Origin: Chloroflexota bacterium
GTDB lineage: Bacteria > Chloroflexota > Limnocylindria > Limnocylindrales > CSP1-4
Assembly (NCBI GenBank): GCA_021785115.1
Contig: JAJYGO010000272.1
Location: 1-13,678, forward strand
Length of the DNA stretch: 13,678 bases
Reading direction: 5' to 3'
Both the position numbers and the translations under genes were made by a program. This document shows positions 7,830 through 13,678 of the stretch, in pieces. The notes beneath the pieces were generated by a model that had not been told where the DNA came from, searched no databases, and was given only the letters and a program-made list of their open reading frames with translations. Position 1 is the stretch's first letter. Each line of letters starts with the position of its first letter.

Positions 7830-8047
7830 GCGCTGCCCTGCTTGGCCCGGATGCGGGCTGCTGCCGCCGCCCCCTTCGCGACCTGGACGCCGTCGTTGGC
7901 CGCGACCAGGGCGAGCACCGCGAACACCGCGCCGTTGAGCGCGGCGACCTGGTCGCCCGTCAGCACGACGAGGTTGGCGAGCACGATCGCGTTCAGCACC
8001 GCGGCGACGGCGCCGGTCCAGAGGGTGAGCGATCGGCCGAGGATCAC
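7826..8047 (-). CDS. Small holin-like membrane protein
   Basis: The 73-residue product has two hydrophobic helices, residues about 8-31 (LTLWTGAVAAVLNAIVLANL) and about 36-50 (LNGAVFAVLALVAA), followed by a short basic tail ending KQGSA. This is the architecture of small phage holins, which form membrane lesions that release an endolysin to the cell wall. The GTG at 8047 is preceded by a strong GGGAGGG 5 nt away. It begins 13 nt after the amidase stop and overlaps the HNH gene by 4 nt. Holins diverge too far in sequence for a family name from reading alone; the call rests on size, topology and position next to a lysin. Confidence 0.68.
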   Translation of the reverse strand: MILGRSLTLWTGAVAAVLNAIVLANLVVLTGDQVAALNGAVFAVLALVAANDGVQVAKGAAAAARIRAKQGSA

Positions 8048-8060
8048 GACATCCCTCCCG

Positions 8061-8774
8061 TCACTTCACGCGCACGGCGTCGCCGGGGTGGATCAGGCCG
8101 GGGTCGGCGCGGTACCTGGCGTTCTCGGGGAGTGCGAGGAGGGCCGCGACGGTGAGGCCGTGGGCCGCGGCGATCCCCGAGAGGGTGTCGCCCGGCTTCA
8201 CGGTGACGGTCGTGATCGGCGGCCGCAGGATCGCGTTCGCCCTCGTGATGACCCGCGCCATGTAGGCCTCGCGCGTCGAGGCGGGCCACGGGTCGCTCGC
8301 CCGCGAGACGCTGTTGACGTCGGCGTGGGCCAGGACGTGCGCGCGGTCGACGGTCAGCCCGGTGGCCCTGTGCGCCGCGGCAAGCAGCTGCGCGACGGCC
8401 TCGAACTGCGCCGGGGTGAACGGCTGCGCGCCCGCGCCGCACACCTCGATCGACTCGAACACGAGCTCGTTGAAGTTGACGCCCGGGACGATGTGCCCCT
8501 GGGCGACCGCGTCGGGGTGCGCGACGTCGCCCTGGCTCCACGCGGCGTACCTGGCCGGGTCGACCGCCCGGACCACCGTACCGTCCTTGCCCACGTAGGC
8601 GGTGGCGGAGGGGCCCATGCTCCCGGCGCGGTTGGCGTAGTCCCTCTCGTCCATCGGGCCGGCCTTGGCGTTGGCGGTCTGGTGGAGGACAGCGAGCACG
8701 GTGGGCTTGCGGCGGCGTTGTGCCCCGCGGGTCGGGTAGCCGTACGCCTTGTTGGTCAGGGGCGCGGTGATCAT
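8061..8774 (-). CDS. N-acetylmuramoyl-L-alanine amidase with C-terminal LysM (endolysin)
   Basis: The enzyme would cut the amide bond between N-acetylmuramic acid and the peptide stem of peptidoglycan. Residues about 20-180 are an Amidase_2/PGRP-like domain: VLHQTAN with H31 as first zinc ligand, SATAYVGKDGTVVRAVD typical of the fold, H146/H150 in HVLAHADV, and SRASDPWP with D161 at the position of the usual DPG zinc ligand. Residues about 188-236 are a LysM wall-binding domain (VTVKPGDTLSGIAAAHGLTV, ending GDAVRV). There is no signal peptide, as expected for an endolysin exported through a holin. The ATG at 8774 is preceded by a consensus AAGGAGG 4 nt away that overlaps the stop of the upstream gene. 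The length of 237 residues is normal for such lysins. Confidence 0.9.
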   Translation of the reverse strand: MITAPLTNKAYGYPTRGAQRRRKPTVLAVLHQTANAKAGPMDERDYANRAGSMGPSATAYVGKDGTVVRAVDPARYAAWSQGDVAHPDAVAQGHIVPGVNFNELVFESIEVCGAGAQPFTPAQFEAVAQLLAAAHRATGLTVDRAHVLAHADVNSVSRASDPWPASTREAYMARVITRANAILRPPITTVTVKPGDTLSGIAAAHGLTVAALLALPENARYRADPGLIHPGDAVRVK

Positions 8775-8778
8775 CAGG

Positions 8779-8785
8779 CCTCCTT
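8779..8785 (-). promoter_or_regulatory. Consensus ribosome-binding site AAGGAGG of the amidase
   Basis: This full-consensus Shine-Dalgarno lies 4 nt before the amidase ATG and touches the stop codon of the preceding coiled-coil gene. It fixes the start and implies strong translation of the lysin within a shared transcript. Confidence 0.7.
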
Positions 8786-9126
8786 CACGGCAGGCTCGGG
8801 TTCACGGTCTTGGCCAGGGCGGCGACGACCTGCATCGCCACCACGACGAGGGAGGCGAGGGACGCGCCGAGCGCCCAGCGGGCGAGGACGAGGGCCCCGT
8901 CGGCGCGGTTCTGCCAGGCGAGCATCCGGTCGAGGTCGCGGTCGTGGCCGTCGAGGCGGGCGTATATGGAGTCCGCGCTGCGCTGCATGGCGGCGCGCCG
9001 CTCGACGCCCGCCGCCTGGTCCCGCGCGATCGCGTCGACCGCAGACTTGAGGCCGCGGATGTCCTCGCGCATCTCGAGCAGGAGCTCGCGCTGCGTGATC
9101 CCGGTCGAGCCGGGCTCGTCGCTCAC
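8785..9126 (-). CDS. Coiled-coil plus C-terminal transmembrane protein, XhlA-like phage lysis accessory
   Basis: From the GTG at 9126 this is a 113-residue protein. Residues about 10-75 are a charged heptad-like helix (ITQRELLLEMREDIRGLKSA onward). Residues about 81-102 form one membrane helix (LARWALGASLASLVVVAMQV), and a short tail follows. This resembles the phage XhlA haemolysin family, membrane-associated proteins encoded beside holin and amidase genes. The frame continues upstream to a TTG at 9162, but the added residues are Arg/Pro-rich and neither start has a good ribosome-binding site; I prefer the GTG. It is the first gene of the minus-strand lysis module and sits 10 nt from the amidase. 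Alternatively it could be a spanin-like or tail-associated membrane protein. Confidence 0.6.
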   Translation of the reverse strand: MSDEPGSTGITQRELLLEMREDIRGLKSAVDAIARDQAAGVERRAAMQRSADSIYARLDGHDRDLDRMLAWQNRADGALVLARWALGASLASLVVVAMQVVAALAKTVNPSLP

Positions 9127-9297
9127 GGGACGGTGGCGGCGCGGGCGTACCCGGGGTCGCAACAGGCCGGGGGGCCCGGGAGCCGGTGTGGATCGGACCA
9201 GCGCGCCGTCATGCCCTGTAGCGTCGGGCAGCGGCGGGCGGATGACTACTTGGTCGTTTGGGCCATGCCCGCCATCAGACAGCTACCTCGCAAGGGC

Positions 9298-9312
9298 GTG
9301 CGGCTGCCGCAC
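9298..9312 (-). terminator. Possible terminator hairpin after the ABC operon
   Basis: GTGCGG and CCGCAC pair around a CTG loop about 10 nt beyond the stop of the last ABC-operon gene. It lacks a U-tract, so it is only a candidate. The rest of the 9127-9321 gap shows no gene, and the XhlA-like gene must have its promoter here or be transcribed through from the ABC operon. Confidence 0.25.
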
Positions 9313-9321
9313 GAGACGGCG

Positions 9322-9921
9322 CTACTCGGTCGACGGTGACAAGTCCAGCCGACGCGTGGCCACCAGGTAGGCGGCCATGCCCACCACCAGCACGATCCCC
9401 GTGAGCAGCCACGAAGCCGAGTCGTCCCCACGCGCCGCGATGAACGCCCAGCGGGCCGGGTGCTCGATGTCCTCGCCCCGACCGAACACCGCGACGGCGA
9501 GCAGGAACAGGGCTGGGGCCACGGGCGCGAGCCGCCAGCCCGCGAAGGCGGCGGCCAACAGCAGGAACCCGAGGTAGGTCAGGACCGCACGCGCAGCCAC
9601 GAGGCCCGCGTCGGCCATGCCGACGGCGTGGAGCAGGACGGCCACGAGTGCGACAACGCCCGTCGCGACCAGGGTGATCGCGAGGTCGGCCCACTTGATG
9701 GGCCGAACGCCCGTCGACTCCAGCCGACCGTCACCACGGGCACAGCCCCACCCGACCACCGCAGGCACGGCAATTGCGAGGAATGCCCCCGCCATCATGG
9801 TCGCCCCGGTCGGGCTCGGAGTCGCCCCCATGGACGAGCCGGGCCACGCGAGGAGCGCGACGACGACGGCTACCACCGAAGCGATCACTCGAGCGCCCCG
9901 GACCCGCAGGTAGAGGCTCAC
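9322..9921 (-). CDS. Six-helix membrane protein of the ABC operon
   Basis: The start is the GTG at 9921, which overlaps the stop of the upstream permease gene as GTGA; a longer open frame to 10200 is only a shadow inside that gene. The 199-residue product has about six hydrophobic helices, near residues 11-27, 42-58, 79-100, 107-127, 132-147 and 170-187. The polar connections are short, and a positively charged patch (RRLD) follows the last helix. I do not recognise the family. As the last gene of an operon with an ABC ATPase and a larger permease, it is probably a second membrane subunit or an accessory of the same transporter. No signature motif confirms transport. Confidence 0.7.
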   Translation of the reverse strand: MSLYLRVRGARVIASVVAVVVALLAWPGSSMGATPSPTGATMMAGAFLAIAVPAVVGWGCARGDGRLESTGVRPIKWADLAITLVATGVVALVAVLLHAVGMADAGLVAARAVLTYLGFLLLAAAFAGWRLAPVAPALFLLAVAVFGRGEDIEHPARWAFIAARGDDSASWLLTGIVLVVGMAAYLVATRRLDLSPSTE

Positions 9922-11240
9922 GGACGCACGGTGAGATCGACCTCGACCTCCTCGCAGGTCGCCACGAGGACCGCGGCGTGCGCGACCCAGGCCCGCCGCG
10001 CCTCGGGCGACACCTTCCAGAGGGAGTCGACGGTGGGCAGCGGATCGAGCGTAGTGCCCGGCATGCCCTGCCCGTAGCCGTATTCCTCGACGAGGCGGCC
10101 CGGCGACATGCCGCCGGCGGCGGCATACCAGGCTTGGAGCCACGTCATCGCGCCGGCGCCGGTCGTGCCCATCTGGGTTCCCGTCCGGGGGTCGATGCAC
10201 ACGGGGTATGGCGGGGTCATGGCGACGGCGAGGGCGCGGATCACGTCATCAGGCGCGGTTCCCGAAACCCCGAAGGCGAGCGACCCGGCAGGCGCGACGG
10301 ACCGGGCAGCCTCCGTGAAGATGGCCGGTGCGTCGATGCCGGCGGCGAGCCAGCGGCTGCGAACGTCCGACGCGACGGCGGCGAGCGCATCGGCCTCCGG
10401 GGCGTGCTCGGGCCACAGGCAGAGCGTCAAGCCGGCGCGCTCCCGGCAGGTGAGTTGGGCCTGGTCCCTGGTCACCACGGGCGCGTAGGTCATGCCCGAG
10501 ACCAGCCCGACGCCCACGCGGAGCGTCAGGACCAGGACGAGGCCGGAGGCGACGATGGGGATGGCTCTGGCACGGCCAGATCCCCCGCGCTGCCGCATCG
10601 ACCTCCACCCCGCGACCAGGACGACCGCCGCGACGATGACCCCGATGTCGACCAGGACCGACGCGACGACCGCGGCCGGTGCCAACGCCTCGTTGAGCCC
10701 GCAGCAGTCGCGAAACATCCCCGTGAGGTGGCGGAGCCACACTGGGTACATCGCCGGTACGAAGGCGAGCCACACGAAGGGCAGCAGGATCCCGACCGGC
10801 ACCGCGACCGGGACGGGCAGCAGGATGCCGGCCGCGAACCCGACGGCCGCCCACGCGACGAGGTCGAGCACGCCGACCGCGATGAGGGTCAGATCGGGGA
10901 CGGTCGCACCGGAGCGCACGAGCAGCACCGCGACGGCGACGAGGAGCGCCAGGACGCCGACCAGAACAGAGGGCAGCACGGCCCAGCCGGCGACCTCGAG
11001 CTGGGAGCGGACGGCGGGCGACCACCAGACGGCCGGGCGCAGGCTTGCGCCCTCCCAGGCGGCCGTGGCGGCGGTGAACCCCGCGATGAACGGGAGGGCG
11101 CCCGTGCCCATCGCGGTCGCCCCCAGGCCGTAGTGGTCCGAGGGGTAGAGCGCCATGCCGTAAGCGCCCGCGAGCAGGACCATCGGGAGGGCGAGCCAGA
11201 GCGCGGGCATCGCCCGCAGGGAGGAGCGGAGGCCGATCAC
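9918..11240 (-). CDS. ABC-2-like permease with large extracytoplasmic C-terminal domain
   Basis: The 440-residue product begins at a GTG 1 nt past the ATPase stop. About seven membrane helices lie near residues 13-30, 47-63, 83-107, 118-141, 146-165, 186-210 and 226-248. A soluble domain follows (about 249-440) containing CRERAGLTLCLWPEHAPEAD. Paired cysteines (C265 and C274) suggest an oxidised, exported domain. The CLWPEH segment recalls a group of actinobacterial membrane proteins encoded beside ABC ATPases, but I give no firm family name. With the ATPase upstream and a further membrane protein downstream, it is most likely the transmembrane part of an ABC exporter or a sensor-transporter. 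The substrate is unknown. Confidence 0.75.
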   Translation of the reverse strand: MIGLRSSLRAMPALWLALPMVLLAGAYGMALYPSDHYGLGATAMGTGALPFIAGFTAATAAWEGASLRPAVWWSPAVRSQLEVAGWAVLPSVLVGVLALLVAVAVLLVRSGATVPDLTLIAVGVLDLVAWAAVGFAAGILLPVPVAVPVGILLPFVWLAFVPAMYPVWLRHLTGMFRDCCGLNEALAPAAVVASVLVDIGVIVAAVVLVAGWRSMRQRGGSGRARAIPIVASGLVLVLTLRVGVGLVSGMTYAPVVTRDQAQLTCRERAGLTLCLWPEHAPEADALAAVASDVRSRWLAAGIDAPAIFTEAARSVAPAGSLAFGVSGTAPDDVIRALAVAMTPPYPVCIDPRTGTQMGTTGAGAMTWLQAWYAAAGGMSPGRLVEEYGYGQGMPGTTLDPLPTVDSLWKVSPEARRAWVAHAAVLVATCEEVEVDLTVRP

Positions 11241-11241
11241 G

Positions 11242-11997
11242 TCAATCGCCCGCGACGAGCGTGCCGTAGGAGGCCTCGGCCGGGAAGGCGCTGCCGGCAG
11301 GCGCCAGCGCCATGAACGCCGCGGGCGTCCCCGAGAACACCAGCCGTCCGTGGTCCATGACGACGACCGTGTCGAACAGGTCGGTCAGGTCGTCGACCTG
11401 GTGGGTCGAGACCACAACCGGGATGTCGTGCGCGATCTCCCGCAGCACGTCCCGGAACCGGGCACGCTGGTTTGGGTCCAGGCCAGCGGTCGGCTCGTCG
11501 AGGAGCAGCACGTCGGCCTCGTGGACGAGCGCCTGGGCGAGCCCGACCCGGCGCTGCTGCCCGCCCGAGAGCTGGGAGGTGCGGCGGCCCGCCTCGGCTA
11601 CGAGGTCCACGCGCGCGAGCGCCCCGCCGGCCGCCTCCCAGGCCGCCCGGCGGTCGAGGCCCTTGAGCCACCCGGCGTAGGCGACCTGCTCGCGGCACGT
11701 GAGGCCGGCGATCGCCCGGACCTGCTGCGGCATCCAGCCCACGGCGCGCCGGAACGCCGCCCGCTCCCGACGGGCGGTGCTGGAGGCGGTCCCGAGGCGC
11801 ACGCTGCCCGACGCCGGCGCCAGCGCGCTCGCGCCGAGGCCGAGCAGGGTTGTCTTGCCGGCGCCGTTGGGTCCCAGGAGCACCGTGCGGCCCTGTGGCA
11901 CCTCCCAGGAGAAGTCCTCGAACACCCGCGTCCGAGGGCCGCGTCCGAGGGCGCCAGAGCCGTAGGAGAAGCTCACCCCATCGAACCGCAGCGTCAT
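11242..11997 (-). CDS. ABC transporter ATP-binding protein
   Basis: This 251-residue cytoplasmic ATPase has all hallmarks of an ABC nucleotide-binding domain. They are Walker A GPNGAGKTT (42-50), a Q-loop at WMPQQ (89-92), the signature LSGGQQRR (143-150), Walker B VLLLDEPT (163-170), D-loop AGLD (171-174) and the switch histidine H199 in STHQ. The ATG at 11997 is preceded by GAGGGG. The frame runs further upstream, but that extension lacks family features. It is of the CcmA/multidrug-exporter type that pairs with ABC-2 permeases. The next gene starts 1 nt after its stop, and the third overlaps that by 4 nt, so all three are translated as a unit. Function is sure; the exported substrate is not. 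Confidence 0.93.
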   Translation of the reverse strand: MTLRFDGVSFSYGSGALGRGPRTRVFEDFSWEVPQGRTVLLGPNGAGKTTLLGLGASALAPASGSVRLGTASSTARRERAAFRRAVGWMPQQVRAIAGLTCREQVAYAGWLKGLDRRAAWEAAGGALARVDLVAEAGRRTSQLSGGQQRRVGLAQALVHEADVLLLDEPTAGLDPNQRARFRDVLREIAHDIPVVVSTHQVDDLTDLFDTVVVMDHGRLVFSGTPAAFMALAPAGSAFPAEASYGTLVAGD

Positions 11998-12093
11998 CGT
12001 CCCCTCTGTCAGTTGGTGCCTCGCAGGCGTCGTCGCCGCAAGTATCGCCGAAGGCGGGGAGGCCGCGATCCGTAAGACCCCGACGCGGCCATC

Positions 12094-12123
12094 CGGCATT
12101 CACGGGACACTGGATCGGCATTC
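12094..12123. repeat. Direct repeat CGGCATTC, 22-nt period, upstream of ABC operon
   Basis: Two exact copies of CGGCATTC, at 12094-12101 and 12116-12123, start 22 nt apart, about two helical turns, and about 100-125 nt ahead of the ATPase start. This spacing would suit a dimeric regulator. No promoter elements could be placed with confidence in 11998-12141. Confidence 0.3.
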
Positions 12124-12141
12124 GAGTTCGCCGAGCAGCGG

Positions 12142-12300
12142 CTAGTTCTCGTCCGCCTGAGCCTGCGCCTGGCCCTCCGGCTCCGGCAGGCGCCGACCGA
12201 CGATCCACCCCAGCTGGGCCGTCGTGGCGGCCCCCACCTTCGACCGGGCGTTCGCCAGGTGGTGCATGGCGGTCGAGTGCGAGAGGCCGAGCCGGCGGGC
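12142..12300 (-). pseudogene. Truncated second copy of the LuxR-type regulator C-terminus
   Basis: Read on the minus strand from 12300 to the TAG at 12142, this encodes about 52 residues, beginning ARRLGLSHSTAMHHLANARS and ending in a PEPEG-plus-acidic tail. It is nearly the same as the C-terminal half of the intact LuxR-type protein encoded at 12961-13215. That protein reads AHRLGLSHSTVKHHLANARS over the matching segment, and the DNA is also clearly similar. The homology begins directly after the TGA of the anchored protein gene (12301-12303) and in the same frame. The first helices of the helix-turn-helix domain and any start codon are missing, so it is probably a remnant of duplication. 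Translation by stop-codon readthrough is a remote alternative. Confidence 0.75.
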
Positions 12301-12843
12301 TCAGGGCTGCGGACGGCGAGCCTGTCTGCGCCGAAGGGTCAGGAGCGCCGCGAGGAGCCCGGCCGCGGCGGCGATCGCGAGTGGAGCGAAGTCCTGCGTG
12401 GCGCCAGGTGGGGCCGCGGGGGCCGCCGTGGACGTGTCGGGGAGCGCCGGGCACACAGGATTGACCGGATCGCCGAGCGCGGGGCCCGAGTCCATCCCCT
12501 GGCCCGTCCAGTCCTCGACGCGAGCCGATCCATTCGACGCGAACCGGATCGTGTAGTCGCGACCCGGCTGCGCCACGAAGCGGACCACCGGCGTGCAGTC
12601 GGACAGGCGGCGGACGCGGACGACCGTCGGCCGGCTGAGCGGGACGGCGGTGACCCCGCCGCCATGGATCGCGTTGATGACCCAGGCGTCGCGGCCGACC
12701 TCGAGCGTGTAGCCGGGTGTCGGGGCCCAGTCCGCGGGCCCGGTGACCGCGACCCACGTCGGGGCCACTCCGGCCGCTGCCGGCGCGGACGCCGCGAGCA
12801 TCAGGACCGCTGTGATGGCGATCGCCCAGCACGCCCGGCGCAT
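12301..12843 (-). CDS. Secreted protein with signal peptide and C-terminal membrane anchor
   Basis: From the ATG at 12843 (GGGGA 6 nt upstream) the product is 180 residues. It has a signal peptide with MRRACWAIAITAVLMLAASA and a likely cleavage after the following PAAAG region. A beta-rich exported domain (about 28-135) has two cysteines (C83, C131) that could form a disulfide. A Pro/Ala/Thr-rich stalk (about 134-150) leads to one hydrophobic helix (about 153-170), with a positive RRRQARR stop-transfer tail. There is no LPXTG motif. The exported domain is not one I recognise. The longer frame to 12918 adds residues without signal character. It lies 118 nt downstream of a small LuxR-type regulator on the same strand, which may control it. 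A truncated copy of that regulator lies in frame directly after its stop. Confidence 0.75.
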   Translation of the reverse strand: MRRACWAIAITAVLMLAASAPAAAGVAPTWVAVTGPADWAPTPGYTLEVGRDAWVINAIHGGGVTAVPLSRPTVVRVRRLSDCTPVVRFVAQPGRDYTIRFASNGSARVEDWTGQGMDSGPALGDPVNPVCPALPDTSTAAPAAPPGATQDFAPLAIAAAAGLLAALLTLRRRQARRPQP

Positions 12844-12960
12844 CTGACATCCCCATTCCGGCCGGCCAATCTCCGGCTCAGGTGCTCGCCAGGGTACGCC
12901 GACGCCGCGCTGGCGCAAGGGCCGGGTGACGGTTGCCGCCTGACGCTGGACAGGCAGGCG

Positions 12961-13215
12961 CTACTCGTCCGCCTCCGCTCCGCCCTCCGGCTCGGGCAGC
13001 CGCGGCCCGAGGATCCACACCAGCTGCGCGGTCGTCTCCGCCCCGACCTTCGACCGCGCGTTGGCCAGGTGGTGCTTGACCGTCGAGTGCGACAGGCCGA
13101 GCCGGTGGGCCGCTGCCTTCTCGGAGCCGGCCTCCAGGACGGCCGCGACCACGGCTAGTTCGCGGTCCGTGGCGATCTCGCTGGCCTCTCGTCCATCCCG
13201 GACCCGATCCCTCAC
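12961..13215 (-). CDS. Small LuxR/GerE-type helix-turn-helix transcriptional regulator
   Basis: This is a stand-alone LuxR-type DNA-binding domain of about 84 residues, with no receiver or sensor part. The GerE pattern is clear: TDRELAVVAAVLEAGSEKAA as the first helices, LGLSHSTVKHHLANARSKVG as the turn and recognition helix, and TTAQLVWIL as the last helix. The tail is acidic (PEPEGGAEADE). I chose the GTG at 13215; the frame extends to 13242. At 13212-13215 the GTG forms a GTGA overlap with the stop of a small upstream open frame, which could mean translational coupling. It is followed by the anchored protein gene and then by a truncated copy of itself. Target and signal are unknown, but the palindromes upstream are natural candidate sites for it. 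Confidence 0.8.
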   Translation of the reverse strand: MRDRVRDGREASEIATDRELAVVAAVLEAGSEKAAAHRLGLSHSTVKHHLANARSKVGAETTAQLVWILGPRLPEPEGGAEADE

Positions 13216-13418
13216 GCAGTCAGGCCCGCCGCGGCGAGCCACTCATCCCGGCCCTCGATCGGGATCGTCAAGGTTGCCAACGCGTGCCCGACACCTGTCG
13301 GGCGCGCCAGAACACTTGTTCTATTTGACGCGGATCCAGAGGCCAGATGGTCTGGATAGCTGTCGTGTTGCGCCACGACCAGTCGCGCCCGTCGCGACGA
13401 TAGGTCAAGTGCCCGCAT
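13212..13418 (-). CDS. Doubtful small open frame upstream of the LuxR-type gene
   Basis: This 68-residue frame ends in TGA overlapping the LuxR-type GTG. That overlap and the last residues (LTIPIEGRDEWLAAAGLTA) look protein-like. The upstream part covers a cluster of palindromes, has no ribosome-binding site and no recognisable domain. A shorter frame starting inside it (for example at a TTG near 13276) is possible. It may be a leader peptide or simply non-coding. Confidence 0.25.
   Translation of the reverse strand: MRALDLSSRRARLVVAQHDSYPDHLASGSASNRTSVLARPTGVGHALATLTIPIEGRDEWLAAAGLTA
13286..13399. repeat. Cluster of perfect inverted repeats in the control region
   Basis: Within 114 bp there are five exact dyads. 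They are GCCCGACA/TGTCGGGC around CC (13286-13303), AGAACA/TGTTCT around CT (13309-13322), ATCCAGA/TCTGGAT around 10 nt (13334-13357), GTCGTG/CACGAC around 6 nt (13362-13379) and CGTCGCGACG (13390-13399). The 8-bp palindrome GGCGCGCC at 13301-13308 lies between the first two, overlapping the first by 3 nt. They sit ahead of the LuxR-type gene, in a stretch with lower GC than the neighbouring genes. They could be operators, a recombination site or RNA hairpins. Confidence 0.55.
13309..13322. promoter_or_regulatory. Candidate LexA-type (SOS) box
   Basis: AGAACACTTGTTCT is a perfect palindrome containing GAAC-N4-GTTC, the core of Gram-positive and actinobacterial LexA boxes. It lies about 95 nt upstream of the LuxR-type start. 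One of the inner positions departs from the stricter consensus, and no lexA, recA or other SOS gene is in the window, so the assignment is tentative. Confidence 0.35.
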
Positions 13419-13455
13419 TGACGGTGCAGAGGTGCGGCGCGAACCTTCGAGTGCC

Positions 13456-13508
13456 GCGATCCTGGCTCCCCTCGGGATCGCTCACAGAAGTGAGTCGCTG
13501 GGGGAGCG
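13456..13508 (+). other. Possible structured 5' leader ahead of the last gene
   Basis: Three short hairpins can form in succession: GCGATCC/GGATCGC (13456-13462 with 13475-13481), CTCAC/GTGAG around AGAA (13481-13485 with 13490-13494), and CGCT/AGCG around five G (13496-13508). The first two share a base. They precede the start of the plus-strand gene by about 100-150 nt. I cannot match them to a known riboswitch. No promoter is evident. The rest of 13419-13607 holds nothing else I can name. Confidence 0.25.
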
Positions 13509-13607
13509 CATGTCAGGTCTGAGGCGCCGGGAGCTGCGCGCGACCACCTGCCATGGCGGAGTGGCGTCGTCACCCACGGCAGCGGTGGCCACAAAGAAGG
13601 CTCGACG

Positions 13608-13678
13608 ATGCGCAAGTTCGTAGCGCTCGCGGCTGTCGGTGTGGTGTTCTGCGTGGTCCTGCGCGCGGCCGGCGTGAC
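13608..13678 (+). CDS. Start of an exported or membrane protein (3' end outside window)
   Basis: The ATG at 13608 has AAGAAGG 7 nt upstream (13594-13600), a good ribosome-binding site. The 23 visible residues, beginning MRKFVALAAVGVVFCVVLRA, show a short positive start and a hydrophobic core, as in a signal peptide or first membrane helix. The gene runs off the window, so nothing can be said of its function. It is divergent from the LuxR-type gene and shares the palindrome-rich control region with it. Confidence 0.6.
   Translation, partial: MRKFVALAAVGVVFCVVLRAAGV

Noticed and set aside
9322..10200. Extended version of the six-helix membrane protein starting near 10200
   Set aside because: The first 93 residues are shadow sequence inside the permease gene. 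The GTGA overlap at 9921 gives a clean start.
11237..12856. Minus-strand open frame of 539 codons covering the ABC ATPase region
   Set aside because: It is out of frame with the complete set of ABC motifs and spans the intergenic region and the LuxR remnant, so it is a shadow.
13243..13607. tRNA gene or phage attachment site in the intergenic region
   Set aside because: No T-loop (GGTTCGA-like) or cloverleaf could be drawn, and no matching direct repeat was found at the other side of the lysis module.
1..13678. CRISPR array or insertion sequence
   Set aside because: No regularly spaced repeats, transposase motifs or terminal inverted repeats were seen on either strand.

Overview
This 13.7 kb window is very GC-rich, with dense gene packing, many GTG starts and repeated GTGA stop/start overlaps. 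Together with the small LuxR-type regulator and the style of the ABC operon, this suggests an uncultured or little-studied high-GC Actinomycetota. A high-GC Chloroflexota lineage cannot be excluded. No rRNA, tRNA, CRISPR array or insertion sequence was seen.

Region 1 (1-4993, plus strand) looks like part of a restriction-modification or DISARM-like defence locus. It holds the C-terminal part of a class I SAM-dependent DNA methyltransferase (start outside the window), then a GTGA-coupled protein with an N-terminal phospholipase D (HKD) nuclease domain and a C-terminal SF2/SNF2-type helicase lobe. The third gene is uncharacterised, with a winged-helix-like N-terminus. The helicase protein is odd: the ATP-binding lobe (Walker A, DExx box) is absent, as if removed by an in-frame deletion near 1492.

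Region 2 (5048-9126, minus strand) reads right to left: a coiled-coil/transmembrane XhlA-like protein, an N-acetylmuramoyl-L-alanine amidase with a LysM domain, a small holin-like protein, an HNH endonuclease, a protein that appears to combine a restriction-endonuclease-like fold, a sigma-70 region 4 helix-turn-helix and an RQC-like winged helix, and a cysteine-rich putative zinc-binding protein. The first four form a phage-type lysis module with no head, tail, terminase or integrase gene in view. It may be the end of a degraded prophage or a domesticated module.

Region 3 (9322-11997, minus strand) is a compact ABC-transporter operon: ATPase, a large permease with an exported C-terminal domain, and a six-helix membrane protein. 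Their junctions are 1 nt apart or overlap by 4 nt.

Region 4 (12142-13678) holds a small LuxR-type regulator, a secreted protein with a C-terminal membrane anchor, and a truncated second copy of the LuxR C-terminus. That copy lies in frame immediately behind the stop codon of the anchored protein. Next comes a roughly 390 bp divergent control region packed with perfect inverted repeats, including a GAAC-N4-GTTC site. The window closes with the first codons of a plus-strand exported protein.

The most notable observations are the nuclease/sigma-region-4/RQC fusion, the PLD-helicase without an ATP-binding lobe, the in-frame LuxR remnant, and the palindrome cluster.
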